Shown: piece after piece, positions 49,717 to 56,766 of the stretch | Layout of the letters: every line of letters starts with the position of its first letter | Position numbering within the stretch: the stretch's first letter is position 1 | Assembly: GCA_002307275.1 (NCBI GenBank) | Contig: DBTX01000065.1 | Location: 34,749 to 94,368, forward strand | Length of the DNA stretch: 59,620 nt | From: Hungateiclostridiaceae bacterium UBA1305 | Lineage (GTDB): Bacteria > Bacillota > Clostridia > Acetivibrionales > DTU013 | Reading direction: 5' to 3' | Notes under the pieces: generated by a model | What the model was told of the DNA's origin: nothing | What the model saw: the letters and a program-made list of their open reading frames with translations, nothing else | Databases searched by the model: none | Program-made: the position numbers and the translations under genes

Positions 49717-50622
49717 TTATTTGTACTCCCATATGTAATGGTTGCTGTTTAAAAACGCTTCCAGGGTATCAAACTGAGCTGCATTTGCTGTTATCTCAAA
49801 AACCTCTTTGCTCATTTCCGGTATACAGGGCATGGGCTGAACCGGAGACGAACTATGAGCGGGGAGAGGCGCAGGTGTGAAAACCGGTGCCGGGGTTGGT
49901 GCTGGTGCTTGTTCAACCTTAATGCTTTCCTTAGCCTTCTGCTCACGCTTTTGAAGAACCTCGGCGTCAGTATTTATCCGGATTACGATTTCATCCACCG
50001 ACTTGTAGGCCAGCAAGCTGAGGTAAGCACCATCAGCCAATCCAACTGATAACTGATACTTAGAATTGGCCAGTTCCACCTTAGTTTTAATAAGGTCGAT
50101 GTCCTGAGCTTCTTTGTCCTGCTGCACTTTCAAGGACTTTGCCAGCGCAGTGAGCTCGGTTTCAATCTCTTTTGTTGATTTGCCTTTGTTGAGATACTCA
50201 TCGGGAATTATCAGCTTGGAAGCATACTTAGAGCTAAGTTCGTTCTCAAGAGTCACTTTGTCGATAAATGCTTGTATCGTTTTACGCTTAGCTTCTTTGC
50301 GGTCAGTTTCAAACTTCATCTGCTGTGCTGCAAGAGGATTAATCACCTCATCAATTTTGCCAGAAAGCTTTTTACATTGGTTTTCAAAGTCAGCAACTGA
50401 TTCCGTCAGTTTCTTTTTCGTTTCAATCCGGAATTCGTCAAGAGACTTCTGCCCTTTCCGCAAATCAGCAATAGTCTTTTTACAATCCGAGACAGTTGCT
50501 TCTGTGAAAACCAGGCCTTTGTATTTTACTAAAACCCCATCAAGATAATTAGATATCTCTATATGGTTGAAGTTAACTACAGCTGCCCTGGTCTCGATCA
50601 CGTTGATCTGTAATTCATTCAT
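49717..50622 (-). CDS. DUF1351 family phage protein
   Basis: A protein of 301 residues. The helical body (LVFTEATVSDCKKTIADLRKGQKSLDEFRIETKKKL, EVINPLAAQQMKFETDRKEAKRKTIQAFI) is the DUF1351 coiled-coil family, common in phage replication clusters. A Pro-rich linker (APAPTPAPVFTPAPLPA) is followed by a C-terminal unit (VFEITANAAQFDTLEAFLNSN), typical of ligand-like tails. The role may be in recombination. Start ATG at 50622 with AGAGGT upstream. Confidence 0.8.
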   Translation of the reverse strand: MNELQINVIETRAAVVNFNHIEISNYLDGVLVKYKGLVFTEATVSDCKKTIADLRKGQKSLDEFRIETKKKLTESVADFENQCKKLSGKIDEVINPLAAQQMKFETDRKEAKRKTIQAFIDKVTLENELSSKYASKLIIPDEYLNKGKSTKEIETELTALAKSLKVQQDKEAQDIDLIKTKVELANSKYQLSVGLADGAYLSLLAYKSVDEIVIRINTDAEVLQKREQKAKESIKVEQAPAPTPAPVFTPAPLPAHSSSPVQPMPCIPEMSKEVFEITANAAQFDTLEAFLNSNHYIWEYK

Positions 50623-50675
50623 TAAACCGTTGACCTCTCTTTCGTTTGTGATATACTTTAATTGAGTTTCTGTTT

Positions 50676-50700
50676 AGCACCCTTTAGGTGCTTTTTCTTT
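50676..50700 (+). terminator. hairpin with T-tract in the gap after the AbrB-like gene
   Basis: AGCACC-CTTTA-GGTGCT followed by TTTTCTTTT on the plus strand. The genes around are on the minus strand, so it would stop antisense transcription or, read on the minus strand, act as a weak attenuator. Confidence 0.4.
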
Positions 50701-50939
50701 TAGCCTCGTAACTCCTTCATGCATCCAGGGCAGATATTCTTCCCCTTGTAGTTAACGACGTTCTTGGCGTCGCCACAGAATATACAGGCCGGTTCATACT
50801 TCTTCAGGATGATTGCGCTGCCGTCCACATAGATTTCAAGCGGATCCCCTTCCTCGATGTCCAGAGTGCGCCTGAGCTCGATCGGCAGAACCACCCTACC
50901 AAGCTCGTCAACCTTTCTTACAATTCCTGTTGCTTTCAT
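50700..50939 (-). CDS. AbrB-type regulator with zinc finger (early operon)
   Basis: A protein of 79 residues: IVRKVDELGRVVLPIELRRTLDIEEGDPLEIYVDG is the AbrB domain, and CIFCG ... CPGC is a four-cysteine zinc motif. It is a paralogue of the gene at 9055. In the early operon it could control transcription of phage or host genes. Start overlaps the upstream stop by four bases (ATGA). Confidence 0.88.
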   Translation of the reverse strand: MKATGIVRKVDELGRVVLPIELRRTLDIEEGDPLEIYVDGSAIILKKYEPACIFCGDAKNVVNYKGKNICPGCMKELRG

Positions 50940-51145
50940 GAAAAGACCTCCTCATAAATTTGTATTTGCCTTTCGGCTTGCACCGGGCTTTTACTGATAC
51001 CCGGATGAACACTTTCCTCATATTCTTCATAATCGCATTCAATATCAGATGTTTCGCAGTCCTCACATAAAGGAAATCCAGCCTTATAGCTTACATTATC
51101 TTGACCAATAGCATCTATGTCTCTGCCACAATTTACACAAGTCAT
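50936..51145 (-). CDS. small zinc-ribbon-like phage protein
   Basis: A protein of 69 residues with CVNCGRDIDAIG and CEDCETSDIEC, four cysteines that form a probable zinc knuckle. The remainder is acidic and helical. Not assigned to a family. Coupled to the AbrB-like gene. Confidence 0.65.
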   Translation of the reverse strand: MTCVNCGRDIDAIGQDNVSYKAGFPLCEDCETSDIECDYEEYEESVHPGISKSPVQAERQIQIYEEVFS

Positions 51146-51172
51146 AAATTCACCTCATTTTTATTAATAGCA

Positions 51173-51730
51173 CTACTTCACCGAAAACACTTCTGCTTGC
51201 TGCTTTCCGAATATCTTTGCCGCCTCATGATCCAAATAATAAATGTCAATAATCCTGCCGTCATACCGGTCAACAATCCACCCGGCGGTCCTGTCCTGCA
51301 CTATGTACTTATGTCCGTTTATCAGTAGCACCGTCCCGATTGGAAGAGGAGCAGCCACCGAAACACCTTCCTGCAGTTCAATACCGGTTGCCCCTCTTAC
51401 AATTCCGCCTGGCCTGTTCCTCGCATACTTACCGCAGCACTTCTCGCAGCCACAATATGCCGTCAGTGTATAGGCGCCGAGAGAGGTAAGCACCGATCCC
51501 CTCTCCCCGCCCCTGCTTTCGTTTTTCTCCCGGAGCTCATCCCGAAGTTTCCGGTTTTCGTCGGTTATTTTCTGGTTCTCATCGCGGAGTGTATCTATGC
51601 GTTGAAGCATTTCTGCTTTTGCAGCCTGTTCCTGAATGGTTTCCTGCTTGTCCGATATGACTGAGGCGATCAGCTCGACGGCAAAGACCAGGGCAAAGGT
51701 GACAAGTGCAATTTTCTCAAGCGTCTTCAT
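51173..51730 (-). CDS. 3D-domain protein with membrane anchor
   Basis: A protein of 185 residues. An N-terminal membrane helix (IALVTFALVFAVELIASVI) is followed by a coiled coil (EMLQRIDTLRDENQKITDENRKLRDEL) and a C-terminal 3D domain (YTLTAYCGCEKCCGKYA, PIGTVLLINGHKYIVQDRTAG, DIYY). 3D domains are double-psi beta-barrels related to MltA-type lytic enzymes and resuscitation factors. It could modify the cell wall, unusual for an early gene. ATG at 51730 overlaps the 900-residue gene's stop. Confidence 0.85.
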   Translation of the reverse strand: MKTLEKIALVTFALVFAVELIASVISDKQETIQEQAAKAEMLQRIDTLRDENQKITDENRKLRDELREKNESRGGERGSVLTSLGAYTLTAYCGCEKCCGKYARNRPGGIVRGATGIELQEGVSVAAPLPIGTVLLINGHKYIVQDRTAGWIVDRYDGRIIDIYYLDHEAAKIFGKQQAEVFSVK

Positions 51731-54429
51731 GGATTCGCACCCCCCACCAAATCAAAGACTTTCAGTTTAATTTTCCGGAGCCGACTCATGGAGGCATCGA
51801 TAGTGTTCATAATATCCTGAACTTCGTCGGAGTCAACGCCTTCGGTGAAGATGTCGACCTCCCTGTCTGTAAGGAATTTAATTGCTTCAATAGCCAGGAG
51901 CACCTTTTTATAGATCAGATCCTTGACCTCGTCCGGAATGACCTCACGCGTTGCCGACACTTCAATAGGTTGATCATGGAGTTGCTGCTTTGCCATCTGC
52001 AGCTGCTGGTTCAGGCTGCCGATCTGCTGCTGGTAGTTATCGATTTCCTCCTGCTTTTCCGATATGACCTTTCCAAGCTCCTGGACTTTAGCAGGGTCAC
52101 CATTGCGTTTGGCCTGGTCGAGCTGCTGCTGTTTGTCGTGGATAGTTTTATTGAGGGCATTGATAGAGCGTTGACTGTTATCAAGTTGCTTCTTTGTTTC
52201 GCGTTCTGCTTCGAACTTAGCATCAATAAGTTTCTTCTGTACTTGTTCTCTTATCTGTTCTGATTCTTTCAGTCGAGCTTCGAGAGCTTTGTAGTCCTTA
52301 TGAGTTTTAACCCCGCCGTCCAATACTTTCTGTACCACTTCGGTTGGGGCCGATGGCTTAGAAATTTCATACATTAGAGAATCAGGAAGCTGTTCCAATT
52401 CGCTTGCTTGTTCCAAATTGGAACAAACGAAATCATAACGATTGATTAACCGATAAACTTGTGTTTTGGAATAACCTCCTGCGGTGTACCATTCTTCAAA
52501 GCAGCCATACCCGCGTTTTGACAGCTCGTCTTGAGCTTCCTTTAGCTCTTTCCCAATAAGTGTTTTTGCCTTGCCTGAGATCTCTGCAATTCGGAAAGCC
52601 TTTTCTCTGAGATATTGCGCCGTTTTCTCATCCACGGCAGAGTAATCAAATATTACAGGTTTTGATGAATCGTTCGCAGAAATAGCAGTTTCGTTCACGG
52701 TTTCAAGGGTTTTTATGACGTTTTCAGAGATCTCGTCCTCAGGTTCGCATGACTCGGTATCACATGAATCCAGATCCATAATAATTTTGTATGCTAGGTT
52801 GACCTCTTCGCGTTGGCAGTTGTACTCGTTTACCGCTCCAACAACATCCTGATGGTAGTCTTCGCTCTCCGGGTTCTCGTCGGAAAAACAGCAACCGCCG
52901 GCATAGTCGTTAAAGGGGCATTCATATTTATCACAGGCTTCCATTGAATCATTGCAACTTTCATCAGGCTGATCATTTGGGGTTGCTGGCTGATTTGCGA
53001 GGATACTCTTTTCTAACGGGCACCATTCGGGAGATGTATTTGGATCGAAATCTTTATCTACTGCGATTTTCTTTTGCCCGTCTTCAGATACCTGATAGCA
53101 ATAATGTGTATAGACATTACATGGACGCTTCGTGGTATGTATACCATCATCTGAAACCACACTGGTATATGTATTCTCACTGCTGAACCAGTGACCGTAA
53201 TCACAGTTTCCGCAATGGTGCTTTTTTATAGGTTTATCTGGAGCTACCGGCGTTACGGGGAAAAACTTGTCTATGAGCTCCTTCTTAGCTGCTATACCCT
53301 TTTTATTGGAACTGCAACTGACAGAGATAGTCCGTCTGCAGTCAGCCATGTGATCTGCATTATATCCAGCGCCCAAGTCAGGATGGTTCTTACAGAATTG
53401 CAGTATCTCCTCCATGAGCTGGTGATCCAGACTGTGAATATTTATTGTGTTTTTATCTTCCAAGCTCCCGGTCCACTCTGTTTTATGGTTCGGCGCTTTG
53501 GACCCGGCCCGGCACTCGAAACGCTTAAAAATTGGATCAGGATATCCTTCTTCTACAATTCTTACAAATGGACACGTCCGGCATTCTACATGTTCAATAT
53601 CTGATTTAACCTTCAATGGATCCTTGGCGCTGGGCAGTAGTTTCAACTCATAACCCGTCACGTCAGCATTTGTGGACTTTTGAAATTCGATTCCACACTT
53701 TGTCCAATATGTTTGTTTTGGCATTGCATCACTTCCTCTTTTTATAAACTTCTGGCAGGCTTTTCCGCCCTCATATCGCTCATCGTTGCATTCAGAACAG
53801 TGTCCGTATGTGTTTATACTCTTAAAATATCCGCAGTTTCTGCACTCGAAATCTTTATACTCAACACCGTACTTCCACAATAACCAGTTATCGCTATACT
53901 TGATGAAATTGCAGGAAGAAGCGTACTGATCCAGTTTCTCAAGCGGTGTAGTATCTTTGCAGCAAATTCCATTGCAACATGCTGGACATTTGTTATCACT
54001 ACATCCAAAACTCACAGGCGTTTCCTCCTCGTATCGCTTCTTTCCATCGTGGTAATAATCAAACTGCAGCTCCCAACCATAGAACCGAGCTTCGTGAAGT
54101 GATTTGTATAGTTTCCATTGGATCTCATAGCCGATAAGCTTTCCTTCAGAATCAAGGACCTCCTCAACACACGATAGCTCTCCAGGCCAATCAGTATGGT
54201 CGCCGTGTCCAATAAATGCGCCATGCTTCCAGCCTTCTTCACCCATCCTAGTACGCCATTCCAACATAAGCATGCAGTAATAGCAGCCGCGTCTCAGGCC
54301 AAGTGTAGCTATGTCTTCCCGCTGTTCCGGAGGAACGTCTCCCCAGAATGGAGCAAGCCAGATACAGTCAAGAGTACCGTCATCATTTCTGGTGATATCA
54401 CCGTCTATGCAGTGGATCCGTTCGCTCAT
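51727..54429 (-). CDS. cysteine-rich 900-residue phage protein with DUF3102-like and coiled-coil C-terminus
   Basis: A protein of 900 residues. Residues 1-170 form an unassigned domain (LRRGCYYCMLMLEWRTRMGEEGW). From 140 to about 560 there are many cysteine knuckles (CSDNKCPACCNG, CRNCGYFKSINTYGHCSEC, CRTCPF, CGNCDYGHW, CDKYECPFNDYAGGCC), each typical of small separate phage proteins. Residues 640-710 resemble DUF3102 (LIGKELKEAQDELSKRGYG, FEEWYTAGGYSKTQVYRLI). A coiled coil follows. It looks like a fusion of several small phage genes. A role in host takeover or replication control is possible but not shown. It has an upstream ATGA overlap. Confidence 0.75.
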   Translation of the reverse strand: MSERIHCIDGDITRNDDGTLDCIWLAPFWGDVPPEQREDIATLGLRRGCYYCMLMLEWRTRMGEEGWKHGAFIGHGDHTDWPGELSCVEEVLDSEGKLIGYEIQWKLYKSLHEARFYGWELQFDYYHDGKKRYEEETPVSFGCSDNKCPACCNGICCKDTTPLEKLDQYASSCNFIKYSDNWLLWKYGVEYKDFECRNCGYFKSINTYGHCSECNDERYEGGKACQKFIKRGSDAMPKQTYWTKCGIEFQKSTNADVTGYELKLLPSAKDPLKVKSDIEHVECRTCPFVRIVEEGYPDPIFKRFECRAGSKAPNHKTEWTGSLEDKNTINIHSLDHQLMEEILQFCKNHPDLGAGYNADHMADCRRTISVSCSSNKKGIAAKKELIDKFFPVTPVAPDKPIKKHHCGNCDYGHWFSSENTYTSVVSDDGIHTTKRPCNVYTHYCYQVSEDGQKKIAVDKDFDPNTSPEWCPLEKSILANQPATPNDQPDESCNDSMEACDKYECPFNDYAGGCCFSDENPESEDYHQDVVGAVNEYNCQREEVNLAYKIIMDLDSCDTESCEPEDEISENVIKTLETVNETAISANDSSKPVIFDYSAVDEKTAQYLREKAFRIAEISGKAKTLIGKELKEAQDELSKRGYGCFEEWYTAGGYSKTQVYRLINRYDFVCSNLEQASELEQLPDSLMYEISKPSAPTEVVQKVLDGGVKTHKDYKALEARLKESEQIREQVQKKLIDAKFEAERETKKQLDNSQRSINALNKTIHDKQQQLDQAKRNGDPAKVQELGKVISEKQEEIDNYQQQIGSLNQQLQMAKQQLHDQPIEVSATREVIPDEVKDLIYKKVLLAIEAIKFLTDREVDIFTEGVDSDEVQDIMNTIDASMSRLRKIKLKVFDLVGGANP

Positions 54430-54578
54430 AGCTTTACAGTCCTGGTCTTCCCGCTTACCCTATGTATCAGGACCAGTCCTTCCGGAGTGTTCTTTTCATA
54501 CTGCCAGTTGTCAGGGTTGAGCTTCAGTTTGACTAACTGGAGCTTCATAGCCCGGGTGAGATTCATCACACGTTTCAT
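54426..54578 (-). CDS. DUF6906-like small phage protein
   Basis: A peptide of 50 residues: MKRVMNLTRAMKLQLVKLKL then NWQYEKNTPEGLVLIHRVSGK and TRTVKL. This matches the short DUF6906-type family (basic N-terminus, central WxxxxxxxxxLxLxHK) seen in Firmicutes phages. It has a GGAGGT site and overlaps its two neighbours by four bases each (ATGA). Confidence 0.7.
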   Translation of the reverse strand: MKRVMNLTRAMKLQLVKLKLNPDNWQYEKNTPEGLVLIHRVSGKTRTVKL

Positions 54579-54865
54579 GGTTGACCTCCCGCCCACAAAT
54601 GTTTATGCAAACCTGTTTTAATCTTTTTAATGTTGAAGCCGGATAGATCCAAGGTATTGATTGGCGTGAGAGCTTTTATCGCCTGCTGCAGGATTTGAAT
54701 TGATTCGCACTCATATGGGCTTGGATTTTCGAATTTCTGTAAACGGTCGAGTTCCTTTTCAAATAGCATAGAAATGAAACTCCATTCCCTGGTGCTCTCT
54801 ACTTCAATAATGCAGCTCTCCAGAGCCTTAATATCTAGTTTGCCGTAATTGGTATATACTTTCAT
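54575..54865 (-). CDS. hypothetical early phage protein
   Basis: A protein of 96 residues, mainly helical (LDIKALESCIIEVESTREWSFISMLFEKELDRLQ), with a C-terminal GLHKHLWAGGQP. Not recognised. It lies in a string of small early genes and overlaps the next by four bases. Confidence 0.55.
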   Translation of the reverse strand: MKVYTNYGKLDIKALESCIIEVESTREWSFISMLFEKELDRLQKFENPSPYECESIQILQQAIKALTPINTLDLSGFNIKKIKTGLHKHLWAGGQP

Positions 54866-54880
54866 AAGGCTTGACCTCCA

Positions 54881-55021
54881 TTACTTCACTTTCTTTTTAG
54901 CCTGTAAGCTTCTGTATATCGCGAGGACTTGGGCGTCACTCATCTTTTGAACTTTCTTGCGCCAGTCCTCTTTGCCTCCGTAAGCTGCAATGATGTGGCC
55001 GCGCATGTCGTTGGTAGTCAT
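54881..55021 (-). CDS. small early phage protein
   Basis: A peptide of 46 residues from the ATG at 55021 (AGGTG site): MTTNDMRGHIIAAYGGKEDW, WRKKVQKMSDAQVLAIYRSL, basic end. Such short helical proteins (YGG.DWR.KV..M...QV.AIY) recur in Firmicutes phages. The function is unknown. Confidence 0.6.
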   Translation of the reverse strand: MTTNDMRGHIIAAYGGKEDWRKKVQKMSDAQVLAIYRSLQAKKKVK

Positions 55022-55091
55022 TCTGGCACCTCTTTTCTCTTGTAAATTCCTCCCACGAGTAGTAGAATTATGTCGAAGGGAGGTGTTTTTT

Positions 55092-55241
55092 GTGAGTGAT
55101 GTTAAGGTATGTCCACTAATGTCAACACCTAATGGCGTGGTAACCTGCAAAAACGAACAATGTGCTTGGTGGTACGGAGGAAGATGTGCAGTTCACTCAA
55201 TAGCTGATGATTTGCGAGATATTGAGCGAAATATTAAATAA
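55092..55241 (+). CDS. small cysteine protein on the plus strand, antisense to the early operon
   Basis: A peptide of 49 residues from a GTG at 55092 with a GGGAGGTG site at 55079-55086: VCPLMSTPNGVVTCKNEQCAWWYGGRCAVHSI. The pattern C-C-CAWW-C resembles small conserved phage proteins that probably bind zinc. It runs against all neighbouring early genes and its end overlaps the 55234 gene by eight bases. Confidence 0.65.
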   Translation: MSDVKVCPLMSTPNGVVTCKNEQCAWWYGGRCAVHSIADDLRDIERNIK

Positions 55242-55410
55242 GTTTGTGTTCTTTTATACTGTCCTGAGCCAATTCAAGCGCTGTCATCGCTTCCTTGTAG
55301 CTCAGGTTTTCTTTTAATACCAGGTTGACAACTTTCTCAGATACTGTTTCCACTTCTACCTGAGCTGTTTGAGACAGATCCATAAAGTACTTGGGTAGTG
55401 TCGATTTCAC
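55234..55410 (-). CDS. small helical early phage protein
   Basis: A peptide of 58 residues from a GTG at 55410 with a GGGAGGTAG site: KSTLPKYFMDLSQTAQVEVE, then SEKVVNLVLKENLSYKEAMTALELAQDSI. Helical. Not recognised. It overlaps the plus-strand gene at 55092-55241 tail to tail. Confidence 0.6.
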   Translation of the reverse strand: MKSTLPKYFMDLSQTAQVEVETVSEKVVNLVLKENLSYKEAMTALELAQDSIKEHKLI

Positions 55411-55520
55411 AATACCTACCTCCCTTCCCGTTTATTTCACACGCATGATCCGGTTCTGCTCTCCGGGATGCCGCTTCACGTCCCTATCGCACTGGCCTCC
55501 ACTACACGGGCATATATTTG

Positions 55521-55799
55521 TTAATCCCACGGTATTGTTCTGCCGTAATCGCTGGCACCATTCCTCAAAAATTCACAGAAACTGCTGTTTCCCATGGCGT
55601 CCTCGACATTTTTAACTCTGCCGGTTGCGAGTGCTATTAGCATCCAATTCAGATAATTGAGAGATAGCTCTCGTTTAAATAAATCCAACTCAACTTCCTT
55701 CATGCTTTTATTGAAGTCGAGAATCTCTGACAATTTCTCAACTCTGTTTATTACTGCCACACCAAGTTTCAATTTATTTTCTCTGCTTAAAGCTTGCAT
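55521..55799 (-). CDS. hypothetical early phage protein with in-frame remnant after the stop
   Basis: A protein of 92 residues (MQALSRENKLKLGVAVINRVEKL, NWMLIALATGRVKNVEDAM, FCEFLRNGASDYG). Not recognised. GGAG site upstream. After its TAA the same frame continues with QIYARVVEASAIGT and a TGA. This matches the ARAVEASTIGA motif in the gene just upstream (55787-55936), so the C-terminus may have been cut off, or is added by rare readthrough. Confidence 0.55.
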   Translation of the reverse strand: MQALSRENKLKLGVAVINRVEKLSEILDFNKSMKEVELDLFKRELSLNYLNWMLIALATGRVKNVEDAMGNSSFCEFLRNGASDYGRTIPWD

Positions 55800-55936
55800 G
55801 TTTCTTCTCCTTTTTTTCGTGCTTTAGCCCCTATCGTGCTGGCTTCCACCGCTCGGGCCGATGTCATCAGTATGTAGTTTTCAAAGAACAAATCTATCTT
55901 AATGAGGCACCAATTCTCCTCAGTGGCGACAGGTAT
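55787..55936 (-). CDS. small early phage protein with apparent ATA start
   Basis: A peptide of 49 residues: residue 2 onward reads PVATEENWCLIKIDLFFENY, then ILMTSARAVEASTIGAKARK and a basic end. A perfect site GGGGAGGT (55950-55943) stands six bases before ATA at 55936-55934, where an ATG would be expected; an in-frame stop is nine codons further upstream. The amino-acid pattern looks like real coding sequence. Either ATA is used as a rare start or the ATG was lost. It overlaps the next gene's start by 13 bases. Confidence 0.5.
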   Translation of the reverse strand: MPVATEENWCLIKIDLFFENYILMTSARAVEASTIGAKARKKGEETCKL

Positions 55937-56010
55937 CCTGTGACCTCCCCGGACGGATCCGGATCATTGGTTTCGGCCTGTTACCGGCAGACCATCATCG
56001 GGCAGGATTT

Positions 56011-56259
56011 TCACTTGCCAACAACCCTTCGCTTATCGAGATACTCTTTCAGATCGGTTGCATAAACCCGTATTCGGTTTCTCGCCCTGGTGTGTGGAAT
56101 TTCACCCTTTTTTATCATCTGGCTAACAATGGTATGTCCAAGGCCTAAGTACTCACAGACCTCTTCAAATGAAAGTAGCGGCGGTAGAATCATATCGTTT
56201 TGAGACTCTTCCAGTTTTTCTACCAATTTTGTACTGAATGGAACAATTTTTTTTAGCAT
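56011..56259 (-). CDS. HTH_17/excisionase-like DNA-binding protein
   Basis: A protein of 82 residues. LSFEEVCEYLGLGHTIVSQMIKKGEIPHTRARNRIRVYATDLKEYL is an excisionase-type winged helix-turn-helix. It is the second gene of the early operon, after the Cro-like gene, so it could be the real excisionase or an early regulator. The ATG at 56259 follows an AGAGGT site. Confidence 0.75.
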   Translation of the reverse strand: MLKKIVPFSTKLVEKLEESQNDMILPPLLSFEEVCEYLGLGHTIVSQMIKKGEIPHTRARNRIRVYATDLKEYLDKRRVVGK

Positions 56260-56285
56260 ATCGTCGACCTCTCTTATTTGCTCTC

Positions 56286-56543
56286 TCAGGCACTTACTGC
56301 CGTTTCCATAAGCGATTTGACATTTTTATTTTCTCCTCCCTGAAATGAGTCGCCTATTAAGTCCACCGCTTTTAGACCAAGTGCGTTAGCAATCGATATT
56401 AAGTCCTGGTCAGTAATTTTTCTGTCACCTTTTTCAATTTTGCTGATTTGGGATTGATTAAATTGTTTCGAAAGGTTAGCCAGCTTTAATTGAGAAATGC
56501 CTTTATCTTCTCTACACGTCTTTATTTTCTCGGCAGTCGTCAA
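56286..56543 (-). CDS. Cro-like XRE-family regulator
   Basis: A protein of 85 residues from a TTG at 56543, with GAGGGGG seven bases upstream. The XRE helix-turn-helix is KIKTCREDKGISQLKLANLSKQFNQSQISKIEKGDRKITDQDLISIANALG. It is divergent from the repressor across the operator region and is the first gene of the lytic early operon, the place of Cro. Confidence 0.85.
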   Translation of the reverse strand: MTTAEKIKTCREDKGISQLKLANLSKQFNQSQISKIEKGDRKITDQDLISIANALGLKAVDLIGDSFQGGENKNVKSLMETAVSA

Positions 56544-56597
56544 AACGTACACCCCCTCTATATATTGTTAAATCAATTCTGATTTGGAATTAATTCT

Positions 56598-56626
56598 ATA
56601 TTGAACTTATTTTAAGCGGTAATCAA
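56598..56626 (-). promoter_or_regulatory. putative early lytic promoter
   Basis: On the minus strand TTGATT (56626-56621) and CAATAT (56603-56598) are 17 bases apart. Operators overlap both ends of this promoter, so repressor binding would shut it off. Confidence 0.5.
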
Positions 56627-56687
56627 TTCCTTTATAGAATCGTTATATTGAATTGTGTCCGTTTTTCTTGAACATGCTAGTTTTTTC

Positions 56688-56716
56688 TTGACAATATTCT
56701 ATTTTAGAATTATTAT
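56688..56716 (+). promoter_or_regulatory. promoter of the repressor gene
   Basis: TTGACA (56688-56693) and TATTAT (56711-56716) with a 17-base spacer. The operator at 56696-56710 lies wholly inside the spacer, so the repressor or Cro can control it directly. A further operator follows just after the start of transcription. Confidence 0.8.
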
Positions 56717-56766
56717 TGAGTCGTAATATTCTATTTTAGAATTGTTTAGAAAGGCGGCAGAGTACT

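Larger units (their letters stand above)
56576..56742. promoter_or_regulatory. lysogeny switch: five 15-bp operators
   Basis: Related 15-base palindromes of the type ATTCTATTTTAGAAT lie at 56576-56590, 56593-56607 (half-conserved), 56626-56640, 56696-56710 and 56728-56742. The last two are perfect identical copies. They surround both divergent promoters, as in lambda-type operators for CI and Cro. Confidence 0.8.

Noticed and set aside
55092..55241. Extending the plus-strand gene to an ATG at 54990
   Set aside because: The longer N-terminus runs through promoter-like and ribosome-site sequence and has no protein character; GTG at 55092 has the perfect ribosome site.
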